This document shows positions 25,974 through 36,735 of a stretch of DNA of 64,000 bases, piece by piece; the first letter of the stretch is position 1, and every line of letters begins with the position of its first letter. The notes under the pieces are model-generated. The model was not told the origin of the DNA and did no database searches. It saw only the letters and a list, made by a program, of their open reading frames with translations. The stretch lies in contig OZ022246.1 of assembly GCA_963978895.1 (NCBI GenBank), forward strand, positions 2,905,612 through 2,969,611, in the 5' to 3' direction. This DNA is from Erpobdella octoculata (Eukaryota > Annelida > Clitellata > Hirudinida > Erpobdellidae). The translations under genes were made by a program, and so were the position numbers.

Positions 25974-28900
25974 TAGAGACAATAATGCGGTTGTATATTT
26001 TCAAAATCAAAATGTTGACAATTTAATTGAAATGTTACATTAGACTCGCACTTCTATTTCGACAGACTCAAATTCGGTTGACTTCAAGACCTATCCGATC
26101 CACGTGCTGACCGCAGTTTTGAAGGCTTTCTTCAGGGAGATGCCCGAGCCTCTGATGACGTTTGAATATTATCAGAGTTTCATCAGATCGACAGGTATGC
26201 TTGCTTGTTTGTTTGTTCATTTGTTATTTGTTTATTTACAATTTATTTATGTTTAAATTTATTCGTTAGTTTTCAAATTTACAGTATATTTTTATAATCT
26301 CATTTAATTCTAATTAGATACAAATTAGTTGTTTTTTTCCAAGCAGATAATTTGATAGAAGTTTTATTTTCTTTATAAATTAATTTAAATTTTTTTTATT
26401 TTATTTCAACGGACAGACATAGAAGATGAGAAGGAGAAGATCCAATCCCTGTATTCCCTCGTCCGAAGACTTCCACAAGCCAACCACGACCTCCTCGAAC
26501 GGCTCATCTTCCATCTAAGCAAGTTCGTCCCGATTTTATATACATAGTCAAGTTTTTTTTTCCGTGATAAAATTTCAAAAACATTCACAAGAAATGTTTT
26601 TAGTTAGAGAGTTTTTGTTCTGTGTAAATAAAACTAGGCCAGTCATTTGATCGCCTGCTGATCATAATCAGCTGTTGAATCATCAGCTGATCATAATCAG
26701 ATGTTGAATCGCCTGCTGATTATAATCGGCAGCTGATCGTGAAACACGAAATTTCTTTTTGCATTTCAGAGTCGCCTTGCAGGAAGACTCAACGAGAATG
26801 TCGGCAAGCGGACTCGCCATCATCTTCGCTCCGAGCATTCTCCGGACGTCTCAAAATCTTCCCATGCAGGAGAGCTTCCTCCACGTTCCCCGGCAGAGCT
26901 CGTGAGATCCGATTATTTTTCTATCAGTTCTTAAATAACTGGCGGCCATATTGATTTTATCTGCTTTATTTACTTATATATTATAGATTTTTTTTTTATA
27001 TTTAATATTCATCTCAAATAGCTAGCCATATTGATTTTATCTGTTTTATTTACTTATTTATTATAATTTTTTTTACTTTTTTTAAAGTTATTTTTTTAAA
27101 TAATATATTAAGTTTATATCGACGTTGAATTAAACGGCTGGTGTACCGTTTTGAGATTTTTTGTGGAGAGGTAGAGTGAAGAAAAAAATGTGCACATTAA
27201 TTATTTCAGTTGTGTTCAGTCTTTGATCGAAGCTCAAATGCAGAAGACGATTTCGACGCTGCTCGACATTGAAATCATCAACAAGGACGCCATTGATGTC
27301 ACCGACAAACTTAAAACTCTTCGTGCTCGTGGGAAGAGAATGTCTGTTGAGGTATTTTATTGATTAGTTACTTTTATTTATTTATATATTTACTATATTA
27401 ACTAATTTTATTTATTTGTTCTTATCAATTTTTTTATTCATTTATTAGATTAATTTTTTTTTTAATTTTCATTCCGGTTTAGGTTATTAAATTGCTGTAT
27501 TTTTTTAAATTAATTTTTAGTTAAGCCGCATATATTTATATTCGTATCAGGAATTGAAACAGGAACAGGAAGTAGACCCTACGTCGAACGAGCAAATGAA
27601 AACTCTCACATACAAAATGAAATCTCTTCAAAGACAGAAGTAATTAAATTCTTTTTTTTTTAATGTTTTCTTGGTTTTTTTATTGATACATATTCTCAGG
27701 AGATATTAACATTGAATCATTTGTTGACGTTTACAAAAATGTTGAGTGAGGAACAGATTGTAGTGGCTACTATTTTAAGTAGCTTTTCTGTGGGGAGTCA
27801 AAGCCAACCTAGAGTTTATAAGATAAGGGTGTTGACACCTCGTGAAAATGAGCCATCAGACCAGTGCCAGGAACAATGCTGGCTGGATTCAAACAGCTGA
27901 CCAAATAACAGTTGACCAAATAACAGTTGACCAAATAACAGCTGACCAAACAGCAGCTGACCAAAAACAGTTGACCAAATAACAGCTGACCAAATGACCA
28001 AATAACAGCTGAAAGATTTAACCATTATACTACAAAACCTCATTTACTTTAATGCGTACCAACTGGTAATATCACCAGGCAAGCATTGACAGAGGAACTG
28101 CCAGTCATGTCCTATAGGAGATCGTTCGCCGAAGAGGGCAGGTTTTCATCGGAGGAAGGCGACAGCGTGCTGGAAGATCTCGATGAAGATTCGGACAGTG
28201 TGGCCACTTTCCACACAGGTGTACATTGTTTATAGTACATATTAATTATTTTTGCTGTATGATTTCCTTGCCTGTCGGTCAATCGCTAAGTTATTTTTTG
28301 AGTATTTGTGTGTGATATATTTATTATCTGTATGTGATCTGATACCAACTTGTATGTGATCTGATACCAACTTGTATGTGATCTGATACCAACTTGTATG
28401 TGATCTGATACCAACTTGTATGTGATCTGATACCAACTTGTATGTGATCTGATACCAACTTGTATGTGATCTGATACCAACTTGTATGTGATCTGATACC
28501 AACTTGTATGTGATCTGATACCAACTTGTATGTGATCTGATACCAACTTGTATGTGATCTGATACCAACTTGTATGTGATCTGATACCAACTTGTATGTG
28601 ATCTGATACCAACTTGTATGTGATCTGATACCAACTTGTATGTGATCTGATACCAACTTGTATGTGATCTGATACCAACTTGTATGTGATCTGATACCAA
28701 CTTGTATGTGATCTGATACCAACTTGTATGTGATCTGATACCAACTTGTATGTGATCTGATACCAACTTGTATGTGATCTGATACCAACTTGTATGTGAT
28801 CTGATACCAACTTGTATGTGATCTGATACCAACTTGTATGTGATCTGATACCAACTTGTATGTGATCTGATACCAACTTGTATGTGATCTGATACCAACT

Positions 28901-29736
28901 TGTATGTGATCTGATACCAACTTGTATGTGATCTGATACCAACTTGTATGTGATCTGATACCAACTTGTATGTGATCTGATACCAACTTGTATGTGATCT
29001 GATACCAACTTGTATGTGATCTGATACCAACTTGTATGTGATCTGATACCAACTTGTATGTGATCTGATACCAACTTGTATGTGATCTGATACCAACTTG
29101 TATGTGATCTGATACCAACTTGTATGTGATCTGATACCAACTTGTATGTGATCTGATACCAACTTGTATGTGATCTGATACCAACTTGTATGTGATCTGG
29201 TACTTGTATGGGAACCCATACCTCCATGTGATCTAGTACGTATCTGGGTGGAACTTGAAAAACAGCAATTCAGTAAAAAAAAAAAGCTGTCAACAAATTT
29301 AAATAAGAGCCGTTTTAAATGTCCGCGTTTGAATTCTATTATTCGCTTCAGTGAAGTTGAATATTAGTAAGAAGATAAAAAAAATGCTTAATTAAGTGTA
29401 CTGCAAATTTTATTTCCATGCCACGGATGGTGGCAAACATGTTGACCGGTTTTGTGGTTTCATCTTTAAATGTTTCGATCTTTATTTGTTTTCCAACAAC
29501 ATCAAACTTAAATTTCAGCCAACGACAGGATGTCTGAATGTTCGGATGCGGCATTCTCGTGAGGTAGGTTTGTGACAGATAAATGATATTTTTATAAATA
29601 TGTTATGTTTTTGTTCTTATTAAAGTTATTTAAAGAACTTTCAATGATCTAATTGTTTCTGTCTTGAAGTTGACAATATTTATGTGAACAAATTGATGTA
29701 TAACACATTACAAAGTGTTAAAATAAATTTGTTATA

Positions 29737-29780
<44 letters not shown>

Positions 29781-29903
29781 TAAATCTCTTCCACAGATCA
29801 CAGAGAGTCCTTCAGCCATGTCTTCATTCGGTTTCACTCGGAAAACGTTGAATTTGGGACGCCACGAATGAATTCACTCGTCTGCTTCCTTGTTTATAAA
29901 TGA
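8281..29903 (+). CDS. MYO9: Class IX unconventional myosin with RhoGAP domain
   Basis: A complete 1918-residue myosin IX: an actin-based motor that carries a Rho GTPase-activating tail. Coding exons: 8281-9138, 10978-11072, 11401-11463, 13083-13182, 13555-13658, 13871-13925, 14257-14337, 14480-14569, 14940-15053, 15282-15538, 15946-16087, 16263-16353, 16842-16938, 17712-17840, 18556-18598, 18717-18830, 19052-19132, 19231-19341, 19433-19555, 19654-19803, 19961-20130, 20245-20583, 20987-21127, 21221-21310, 21583-21625, 22196-22354, 22592-22691, 23352-23587, 23959-24084, 24211-24435, 24726-24831, 25110-25198, 25605-25794, 26066-26194, 26417-26522, 26770-26901, 27210-27351, 27551-27639, 28079-28218, 29797-29903. 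Domains: N-terminal Ras-association-like region (about 10-115); P-loop GESGSGKT (244-251); switch [10 protein letters not shown] (about 296-304); switch II DIFGFE (about 528-533); class-IX loop-2 insert (about 715-810); IQ motifs (917-1023); C1 finger with all zinc ligands (CEMC, CKVC, HKKC; about 1510-1565); RhoGAP (about 1575-1790) with arginine finger near R1620 in GLYRKPG. Only the 16938/17712 junction is doubtful. Confidence 0.95.
9381..9585. repeat. Trinucleotide tracts (TTA)n and (ATC)n
   Basis: A (TTA)n run at about 9383-9418, then mixed ATC/ATT repeats at 9475-9580, in the first coding intron of the myosin. The apparent poly-Ile ORF here is repeat-derived. Confidence 0.9.
9663..9806. 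repeat. (ACAT)n microsatellite
   Basis: About 28 nearly perfect ACAT units followed by ACAC-type variants. The Tyr-Ile-His and Met-Tyr-Val ORFs on both strands are produced by the repeat. Confidence 0.95.
11902..12510 (-). mobile_element. Non-autonomous Helitron-like element, family A
   Basis: On the minus strand it ends in a CCGGGTGC hairpin remnant and CCCCGCTAGT, with CTAG at 11902-11905 followed by T. It begins near 12510 with TCTATCTATAAAAGG. Inside is the pyrimidine-rich (plus strand) CGCTCCCG/TTTCC repeat at 11940-12150. After it comes a stretch at 12230-12330 (AACTAAATTTGAATTTT, ACCTTTGA, GCACTTTTGGCCT) shared with the copy at 45692-46174. The 5' part (12420-12490) carries TGAATGGTGTAGCAATGCAT, shared with other 5' ends in the window. 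It lies in a myosin intron. Confidence 0.65.
12555..12895 (-). mobile_element. Helitron-like fragments: repeated 5' end and family C copy
   Basis: 12570-12640 repeats the block at 12425-12490 almost exactly (GATAGGATGAATGGTGTAGC). 12665-12740 repeats 12515-12590 (TTACAAACTTTTATTTAGGT, then TGTGTGTGGCTTTCTCTGTA). So there is a direct duplication of about 150 bases. 12740-12895 continues as a family C copy (CTTTTTGACTAGCTAGGAAG, TGTGTTGAAAAACTCGTTTT) that matches, in reverse, 49803-50135. Confidence 0.6.
13721..13850. repeat. TA/ATT-rich low-complexity intron DNA
   Basis: Alternating TA and ATT/AAT runs that can fold on themselves, between myosin exons 13658 and 13871. Confidence 0.6.
15110..15232 (-). 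mobile_element. Helitron-like 5' end fragment, family B
   Basis: Reverse complement of the 33603 element. ACTCTCAAGGTTGTGGAAAA, ATGATCGGATGAATGGTGTA and CATATATATATATA match the antisense of TATATAAAAATG, ACACCATTCATCCGATCGTA and CACAACCTTGAGAGT. A short (CA)n tract has grown within it. It lies in a myosin intron. Confidence 0.6.
15545..15745. repeat. TGTATG/TGTGAG minisatellite
   Basis: Imperfect units of TATGTGTGAGCTTGTGTATG type that begin just after the 5' splice site of the switch-II exon. The His-Thr-Tyr ORFs on the minus strand are repeat artefacts. Confidence 0.8.
17105..17312. repeat. 29-bp tandem repeat, about seven copies
   Basis: Unit of TAATGAAATAAAAATAATTA plus TATTTATAT, spaced 29 bases, in a myosin intron. 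Confidence 0.85.
17318..17428 (+). mobile_element. Probable LINE/SINE 3' tail
   Basis: A non-simple stretch (GGTGCAGATCCGTAATGCC, then GAACCGAGGTTTGAAATGGC) ends in AATAGATAGATAGATAT. A unique 3' region closing in a short tetranucleotide repeat is typical of non-LTR retroposons. The family is not recognised. Confidence 0.4.
18300..18530 (-). mobile_element. tRNA-derived SINE-like element
   Basis: Read on the minus strand from about 18530: ACTGAATGGTTAATGATTC resembles a tRNA D-arm with A box. GACTT and AAGTC can form an anticodon stem. GGTCTGACCCC sits at the expected B-box distance. The remainder (18300-18455) is a non-tRNA body. It lies in the myosin intron just before the 43-base exon at 18556. 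Confidence 0.55.
21660..21972. repeat. About 35-bp tandem repeat, nine copies
   Basis: Units of TTTAATACCATTACAACATC plus AGTAACACATTTAAA with small changes. They lie in the myosin intron after exon 21583-21625. Confidence 0.85.
22738..23240. repeat. 20-bp minisatellite, about 25 copies
   Basis: Unit TTATTTGAATTATTGGTTTA for the first seven copies, then a version with ATTTGTTT for about 18. The switch is marked by a phase slip near 22870. Myosin intron. Confidence 0.9.
23590..23870. repeat. GAT-rich compound repeat
   Basis: Alternating (GAT)n and TTTATAGTTCAATTTTGTAT segments, about five diverged units of 45-60 bases. Myosin intron. Confidence 0.75.
25300..25415. repeat. 24-bp tandem repeat
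   Basis: About 4.5 copies of TATATATCACCAAGTTGAAT plus TTC. Myosin intron before the RhoGAP exons. Confidence 0.75.
25861..25976. repeat. (ATT)n microsatellite
   Basis: Nearly pure trinucleotide run in a RhoGAP-region intron. Confidence 0.9.
27760..28045 (-). mobile_element. tRNA-derived SINE expanded by an internal minisatellite
   Basis: On the minus strand, GGTTTTGTAGTATAATGGTT (28020-28039) is a clear tRNA 5' half with A box TAGTATAATGG. GTTTGAATCCAGCC (27881-27896) fits the B box and T arm. Between them, 27895-28012, lie about eight copies of a 15-bp unit (plus strand TGACCAAATAACAGC). That puts the two boxes about 125 bases apart instead of the normal 30-45. The 3' body continues to about 27760. 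It lies in the myosin intron before exon 28079. Confidence 0.6.
28328..29202. repeat. 22-bp minisatellite, about 40 near-identical copies
   Basis: The unit contains TGTGATCTGATACCAACTT and repeats every 22 bases with almost no variation up to about 29195. Since 22 is not a multiple of 3 and the unit has no antisense stops, all three minus-strand frames stay open and show the same 22-residue peptide ([20 protein letters not shown] plus TS). It fills most of the last myosin intron. Confidence 0.97.
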
Positions 29904-30102
29904 ATGAATGAATGATTCGCTCGGTTTAAAAAGATTAATACAAATGTGATCGAGTCAACGGTTGAACCGATCCGCTATCCTTATATTCCGGATGAATGCT
30001 TTTCTGTCATGTTTTTAAAATTGTGTATCCATTCCATCCATTATATTTATATTCCTTTCATCTTGTGATATTAATATAAATGATTGATTAACATGTATAA
30101 TT

Positions 30103-30147
<45 letters not shown>

Positions 30148-30624
30148 AACAAGATAATAATGACTTTAAAGTTGTGCTTATGAGGGGACAGTTTTTTAAT
30201 TGACCTGATAGAAATAGTAAAGCGCAAAAAATCTTGACTTGCAAAAGACTATTTTTTTGGTGTAATTTCTTTCTTGTATTTTATTTTCTTTCTCTGTTTC
30301 TGTTGCGTTGTTTTCGGCTATCTCCAGTTTCAAGTCATTTTTGGTACAACATGAAGCATCTTATTCGAAAACCGTTTAAAAAAACATTCGTTGGTAATCT
30401 TTTTACAATTTTTTTGTAGAATTATATGAAATTTTATGACGTTTTTGCGAAGTTTGTCTGCTTTGATACCGTTTTATATTATTATTACTATTATTTTTTT
30501 TTATAGATTCTACTGTTTTTGAGGTCGTTTATGGAGATTTTTTGACAATTAGATTGATTGGTTGATTGGTATTCAGCTTCAGAAAGCTAAAAATTTCAAT
30601 TCGATTATCAGCCTAATTCACAAT

Positions 30625-30762
30625 GTATATATATATATATGTATGCATTGCAATGCTTAATGCTGATAAAGTGGCGCTGCAGTCACAAAACGACGGTGAT
30701 CAATTATGTTATATTATGTTGAGATTTTAGAAAATCCATAATTTTTGACGGGTTATCGCCAG
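30625..30762 (+). mobile_element. Helitron-like 3' end fragment, family D
   Basis: GTGGCGCTGCAGTCA, GAGATTTTAGAAAATCC and TTTTTGACGGGTTATCGCCAG line up with 51508-51570 and 51945-52019. The hairpin's left arm has decayed and the final CTAG reads CCAG. Confidence 0.5.
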
Positions 30763-30768
30763 TTTATT
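30763..30768 (-). terminator. Possible polyadenylation signal of the SORBS gene
   Basis: TTTATT on the plus strand (AATAAA antisense) lies 160 bases beyond the SORBS stop codon. It abuts the end of a Helitron-like fragment, so the transposon may border the transcript end. Confidence 0.4.
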
Positions 30769-30927
30769 GCATAGTTTGGTTGACTAACTTTTAAGACTTC
30801 AGCTTCACTGTAGGCACTACAGTTCTTTTTTATAGTGTTTAAAAAAATATATTCATTAAATTGTGATTTAATGAAAATTTGATTAGAATCGAAACGTAAT
30901 ATTTTCAACGAACGTGGACGATTACGT

Positions 30928-33475
30928 TCAAGGAACGATCTCCACATAGTTCCCTGGAAAAGTACCGAACGAGCCGGTCCATTCGCAGAATCCGATGAAC
31001 CATCCGTCATCGCACTTTTCCACGATGCTTATTATGTCTCCTTCCTTCAGCTTCAATTCATCTTCATTCTGCGGCTTGTAGCCGTACATGGCTCGACACC
31101 TGAAATTTTAATTAAACCGTCTTTATAAATGTTTTTGGAACTGATCGAGGTAAGCGCGTTTCAAGGTTACCTCTCGATCACGGTAAATTTTGGCTTGCTT
31201 TCGTTCCTTTGACTTTGAAACGTTTTCAAGTTCTGCGGTTGACTAAAGTTCTGGGGTTGACTGAAATTTTGAGGTTGTCCAAAGTTCTGGGGATGACCAA
31301 AGTTCTGAGGTTGACCAAAGTTCTGGGGTTGTCCAGAGTTCTGAGATTGTCCAAAGTTCTGGGGTTGACAAAAGTTTTGAGGTTGACCAAAGTTCTGAGA
31401 TTGTCCAAAGTTCTGGGGTTGACTGAAGTTCTGGGGCTGGTTGTTTGTCTTCTGAGTGTTAGTCAAGTTCGGTTGAGGTTTACTGTTTGATTTCTTCAAG
31501 AAATCTTCCAGATCAACAGAAGCCTTGCAAATATTCGGCGATGCAACTTGATGACGATTATTATTATTAACGAAAGTAGTATCGACCAGATTTGTCGTCG
31601 GCGTCGGTTCCATCCTTTCCGATCTGCTTGCAGTCCTGAGTAGTGAATTAGTAGTAAAACTGTCTCTGTCCAGAGAGTCTTTTTCGAATTCACTTTCATA
31701 ATAATCTGAATTCCAGGGCGATGGTAGATCTGGTCCGACAGAAAGTGCAGAACTCGAGCGAGACGTGTGACTGCAATTGTCTGTAAACAAATTAGGTTTT
31801 ATCTTCTTAACTTACTTGCATCGTTATTAGCACGCAACTGATTTAAATGATAATGATGATGCTTAAGCTGTAGGTACCGGATAGAGGCACTGGTGACAAT
31901 GGCTGTCGAAGAATGTCAACATAGGAGGAGGGAAATATTCCTTGGCGTCCTTTTAGCCTTCCTTCGCACCAGTTGTCGTCAACGTGTCGAATCAACATGA
32001 CTTCGTCACCCTTGTTTAAAAATAAATTGTTACTAGAAATTTATAATTATTGGGTAGTTTTGAAAATAGTTTTCTACACTATTTAGCATAAAATGGCGTT
32101 TTCTTGTGGAAGAAAAAATGACCTAAAAAGAAATTTTTTAGAAAAATTTTGCTCAATTCGAATAAATATAATTCATTCATTTGATTTAATTACTTTTTTG
32201 AGAGAGAGCTCCAGCGGGGACCTGCCGAAGAAATCATAAACTGCAAGAGCTTTTCCTTCCCTGTCGTCTGCTATTCTTCGCGCCTCATCCAAGGAGACTA
32301 TAACCTTTGAAGTAGTTTTCAAATTTCATTATATGACAGTAGAGTCAGAGGCGTAGCGAAGGGGGTCAGTTGTCCCCGTGGGCAGGGCTGGAGGGGACGC
32401 ATTTTCAATGAGCAAAAAAGTTTTTATTATTATTTTGCTGTACTGGCAATTTCTACGTGGCTCCGACTACCCCCCTCGGTCATCAGTTTTTTTGGAAGCA
32501 AGAAGCAAAAGAGGTTATGTAGGGGGCGCAGATTTTGTGTTTTGTCCCCGGGCGCAGAAGATCCTAGTTATGCCTCTGTGTAGAGTGGATTGTAGGAGAT
32601 TCAACGCAGTCAGCAAAACAGTTCCTCAAAACATGGATTTTTCTATTTGTTGATGTTCAATTTAAAATCAAATAATAAAATTAAGCTTATTGTCTCCATG
32701 ACCAGACCAAGTGAGAGAGAGAGAGATGGTTTTTTTCATCCTAGTTCCTAAACCTTTTCAAAGTAGACATATGTACCTACTCAGAAAGGTTTTGTGCATT
32801 TTGCGGCCAAGAGAGCCTTATACAAAATTAGATGAGCTTAGAATTATACTATTTTTTTATCTAAAATCTGAGGAAGTTCTTATAATAAAATAATGTTAAA
32901 TAATTTGGTTTAATAATAATTATAATAATAATAATTTATCGATATAGCGTCAGAATATACGAGTCTGTGGCGCTTAAATTGAGGTTTTTTTTTCTTTTAA
33001 AAATTGTAAACTGTTATAGTAGAATTAAAGCAATCAAATAAAAAAGAACTTTGAAATATTAAACGACGTACATCAACGTAATTTAAAGGAAAAACTCCAA
33101 TCTGTCCATTTATCTCTCCTTTGTACCAGTTGTTGTCAATCTTTCGCAACAGGGTTACAATCTCACCCTTCTTCAGGGCCAACTCACTGAAAGGCAAGCA
33201 CAAAAACTGATAGTCAAAAAAGTCTACATTTAAAAAAATTAGATAAATCACAAAAGAAAAAATTGTAAACTTTTGATGTTGAGGTTTGAATGTAAACAAG
33301 ACTCTGGCCTTTCCTTTGATTCTTGATTTGTCGAAATTTACTTGGACCGGCTGTAGAGTTGCTTGTACGGGTTGCAGGTTCTCGAAACGGTTCAACAGTA
33401 AGTTCGATTTTTCCTTTGGCCTGCGTTTAAAATGTGTTTGCTAATCGTAGGTTATCAGATTTTTAAAATGCTCTC

Positions 33476-33574
<99 letters not shown>

Positions 33575-33783
33575 AGGAAAAACCCGGGCAACGCTAGTAG
33601 TATCTATATATATAAAAATGAATGTTTGTATGTTAATGGCCTTTATGCATTGCTACACCATTCATCCGATCGTAATGAAATTTTCACACAACCTTGAGAG
33701 TCAAGGGGAATCAAATATAAAAATTTTTTTTTTGAAATCCGTCACAAAATGAGCGGAGCGGAGCGGGTGAGCGAGCGGGAACT

Positions 33784-33867
<84 letters not shown>

Positions 33868-34007
33868 ATAAAGTACAAAACTATTTCCTTTAAAACATCG
33901 TCATATATTGAAAATTGGCTGAAAAAATACAATTTCAAATTTCAAATCTTTCTATCGAATTAATTATGCCACCTAAACGAAAAGCTATTGATTCCACAGT
34001 TTATTCG

Positions 34008-34051
<44 letters not shown>

Positions 34052-36700
34052 CCTTTACAACGCCAACTAGAAAATGCCCCTCAACCGCCACCGCAATTGA
34101 TAATATATTTACTAATTATCCACTACAGAAGACTCTCGCCAGGATTGTGCTCGATGATGTCTCGGACCACTTCCCTATTTTTCTCTCTGCCACATTATCG
34201 ACACCTGATTGCGTCGGAAAAAATCATGTCTTTTCCTTAAGAAGGAGTTTCGTTAATAAAGAAATTTTTGAGCAAACGCTGCATGGAGCCGATTGGTCTA
34301 GGGTAATAGAGGTGGCCGAGTGTGGCGACGCGTCATCCGCCTATTCAATGTTTATCAATAGATACCTTGAGATATATAATAATTCCTTTCCTCTGGTGAG
34401 CTGCAGCGGCAAATCTAACGGACCTAACAAGTTTGATAAAGAATGGATGACACCTGAACTTATGAAAAGCTGCAAGAAAAAAAATGCGCTTTACCGAGCA
34501 TACACCAGGAATCCATCTCCGTCTAACAAACAGAAATTTACTACATTTAGAAACCTCTTCAAATCAACTAAGGTAAAAACCATCAAACAATTCTACTCCG
34601 AAAAGTTTAAATTAAACAACAACAACATGAAAGGAACATGGAAGTTAATTGGGAACATTTTAAATGAAAAGACCAACATGGAACAATGCAAGACTTTCTG
34701 TACGGATGACGGTAGTCTATTGACATCTTCCTCTGTTATTGCTGAGTCATTTAATAATTACTTTTCTAATATTGGCTCCAACCTCGCAAGAAAGATATCC
34801 CCACCGGATACAACGTTTGAAAAATATCTTGGCAATCCTGTGACTCACTCTTTTTTTTTTGCACCCACTACGCCCGATGAGATTATCAAAATAGCTTCAG
34901 ACTTAAAGATCTCTCACAGCTGCGGATCCGATGGAGTCGACCCATGCATCGCACGAAATTCAATTACGGCGATCGCTAGTCCTCTGTCTGCCATAATAAA
35001 TTGCTCAATAACTTCAGGAGTATTCCCCGCTCAACTAAAAACAGCCAAAGTCATTCCAATTTACAAATCTGGGAAAAAAGAAAACTTTTCTAATTACCGG
35101 CCAATATCTGTCTTGTGCTATTTCTCAAAGTTTTTTGAAAGAGTGATGCACTCCAGACTTTATAATTATCTTGATAAATTTTCCATTATTACACCAAATC
35201 AGTTTGGATTTAGAAAAAATCACTCAACTTATATGCCACTGGTCATGTTACATTCAAAGATTGCCGAGGCCATGGACCGTGGGAAATATGTAGTTGGCAT
35301 CTTCCTGGACCTAGCTAAAGCCTTCGATACGGTTGATCACGGCATTCTGGTGGAAAAATTGAGGTACTATGGAATCCGGGGAACTCCACTATCATGGTTC
35401 AGTGACTATCTTAGCTGCAGATCACAATGCGTCCAGTACAGCAACTCTATCTCTTCGATGAAGCAGGTAACTTGTGGGGTGCCTCAAGGGTCGGTGCTGG
35501 GACCGCTTCTATTCCTCATCTATATTAACGACCTATGCTCAGTTTCAGATCGCCTTGAATTTGTTTTGTTTGCGGACGATACTAACCTCTTTGCGACTGG
35601 CGATAACTTAGAAAATTTATATTACGATACCAACAGTGAATTACTTTCTGTTTCTAAATGGTTCTCTGCTAGTAGACTTTCCTTAAATGTTAGCAAAACG
35701 AATTACATTTTATTTCACCATATAAACAAAAATACTTTCTGTAATTGTCAGCTGAAGATTGATGATATACCAATTTTGCGGGTTCCTTATTGCAAGTTCT
35801 TGGGCGTGTTGCTTGATGAACACCTTACATTAAAAACTCACATTGAACATGTTACATCTAAGGTTGCAAAAAATTGTGGAGTGCTATCTCGTATACATCA
35901 GTTTGTTGATGCCAATATTTCTATGATGTTATACCATGCACTTATATTTCCGTACTTATCATACTGCAATATTGTCTGGGCCTCAAATTATTCAACTCGT
36001 TTAAAGCCTCTTCATATTTTGCAAAAGCGAATTATTCGAATTATTTTTCACATGCCTCCCACATCGTCTTGTAAAATTCAAATGGCTAACAACAACATTC
36101 TTAATATTTATCAGATTAATTTCTTCCAAACTGGCATTTTCATGTATAAATATGATAATTTTATATTACCCTCATCATTCGATAACATGTTTGTAAAATT
36201 ATCTGATGTTCATTCCTATGATCTGCGCCCCGGTCGCTGTTTTCGAACGGATTTTGCTCGGACAACTCTTAAAACATTCTCTATTAAATGCTCTGGCCCT
36301 CGTATTTATTCAATCATTCCAATATCTGTCTCCTCCTTGAAACGTATTTCGCTATTTAAGCAAGCTCTGAAATCTTACTTGTTATTGTCTCACTCATAGC
36401 TACTCAATGCCTATTACCTTAGCATACCAATTTCAGTCTCTTCCTTGATAAGTTTATTGAACTACTATTTGAAATGTCTTAACTCAACCAGCTCATTTGT
36501 TTTTTTTTGTAAAGGTTGTCCATTAAGCGGGAAGGAATTCCCTTCGGACGAACCTTTTGGGCACCTTATTTCTTTCTCAACCAATCGATTTTTTTTTCTT
36601 TTTCTGAAATTTTGGTTCTATATTTTTTCTTGTCGTTTTGGTTATTTTCTTTTGTTTACGTTTAATACTTATGTTGGTGCTCAATAAATGAAATAAATAA

Positions 36701-36735
<35 letters not shown>

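Larger units (their letters stand above)
29904..30927. other. Convergent spacer between the myosin and SORBS genes
   Basis: Probably mostly 3'UTRs. It contains (TA)n at 30108-30145 and, at about 30625-30760, a copy of the Helitron-like family D 3' half (GTGGCGCTGCAGTCA, then ATTTTTGACGGG). No exon supported. Confidence 0.5.

Noticed and set aside
28328..29202. Array-like appearance resembling CRISPR
   Set aside because: Repeats abut directly with no unique spacers, and the genome is eukaryotic.
28242..29219. Minus-strand ORFs of 286-325 codons with a 22-residue repeat
   Set aside because: They are produced by the 22-bp minisatellite in the last MYO9 intron; all three frames give the same peptide, so openness carries no coding information.
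29348..29554. Minus-strand 68-codon ORF inside the last MYO9 intron
   Set aside because: It has moderately coding-like composition but no recognisable domain, splice partners or conserved motif; too weak to annotate.
33988..34049. N-terminal Tyr-Ile run of the LINE frame
   Set aside because: It is encoded by the flanking (TA)n, not by the element; the LINE-derived part starts at about 34050.
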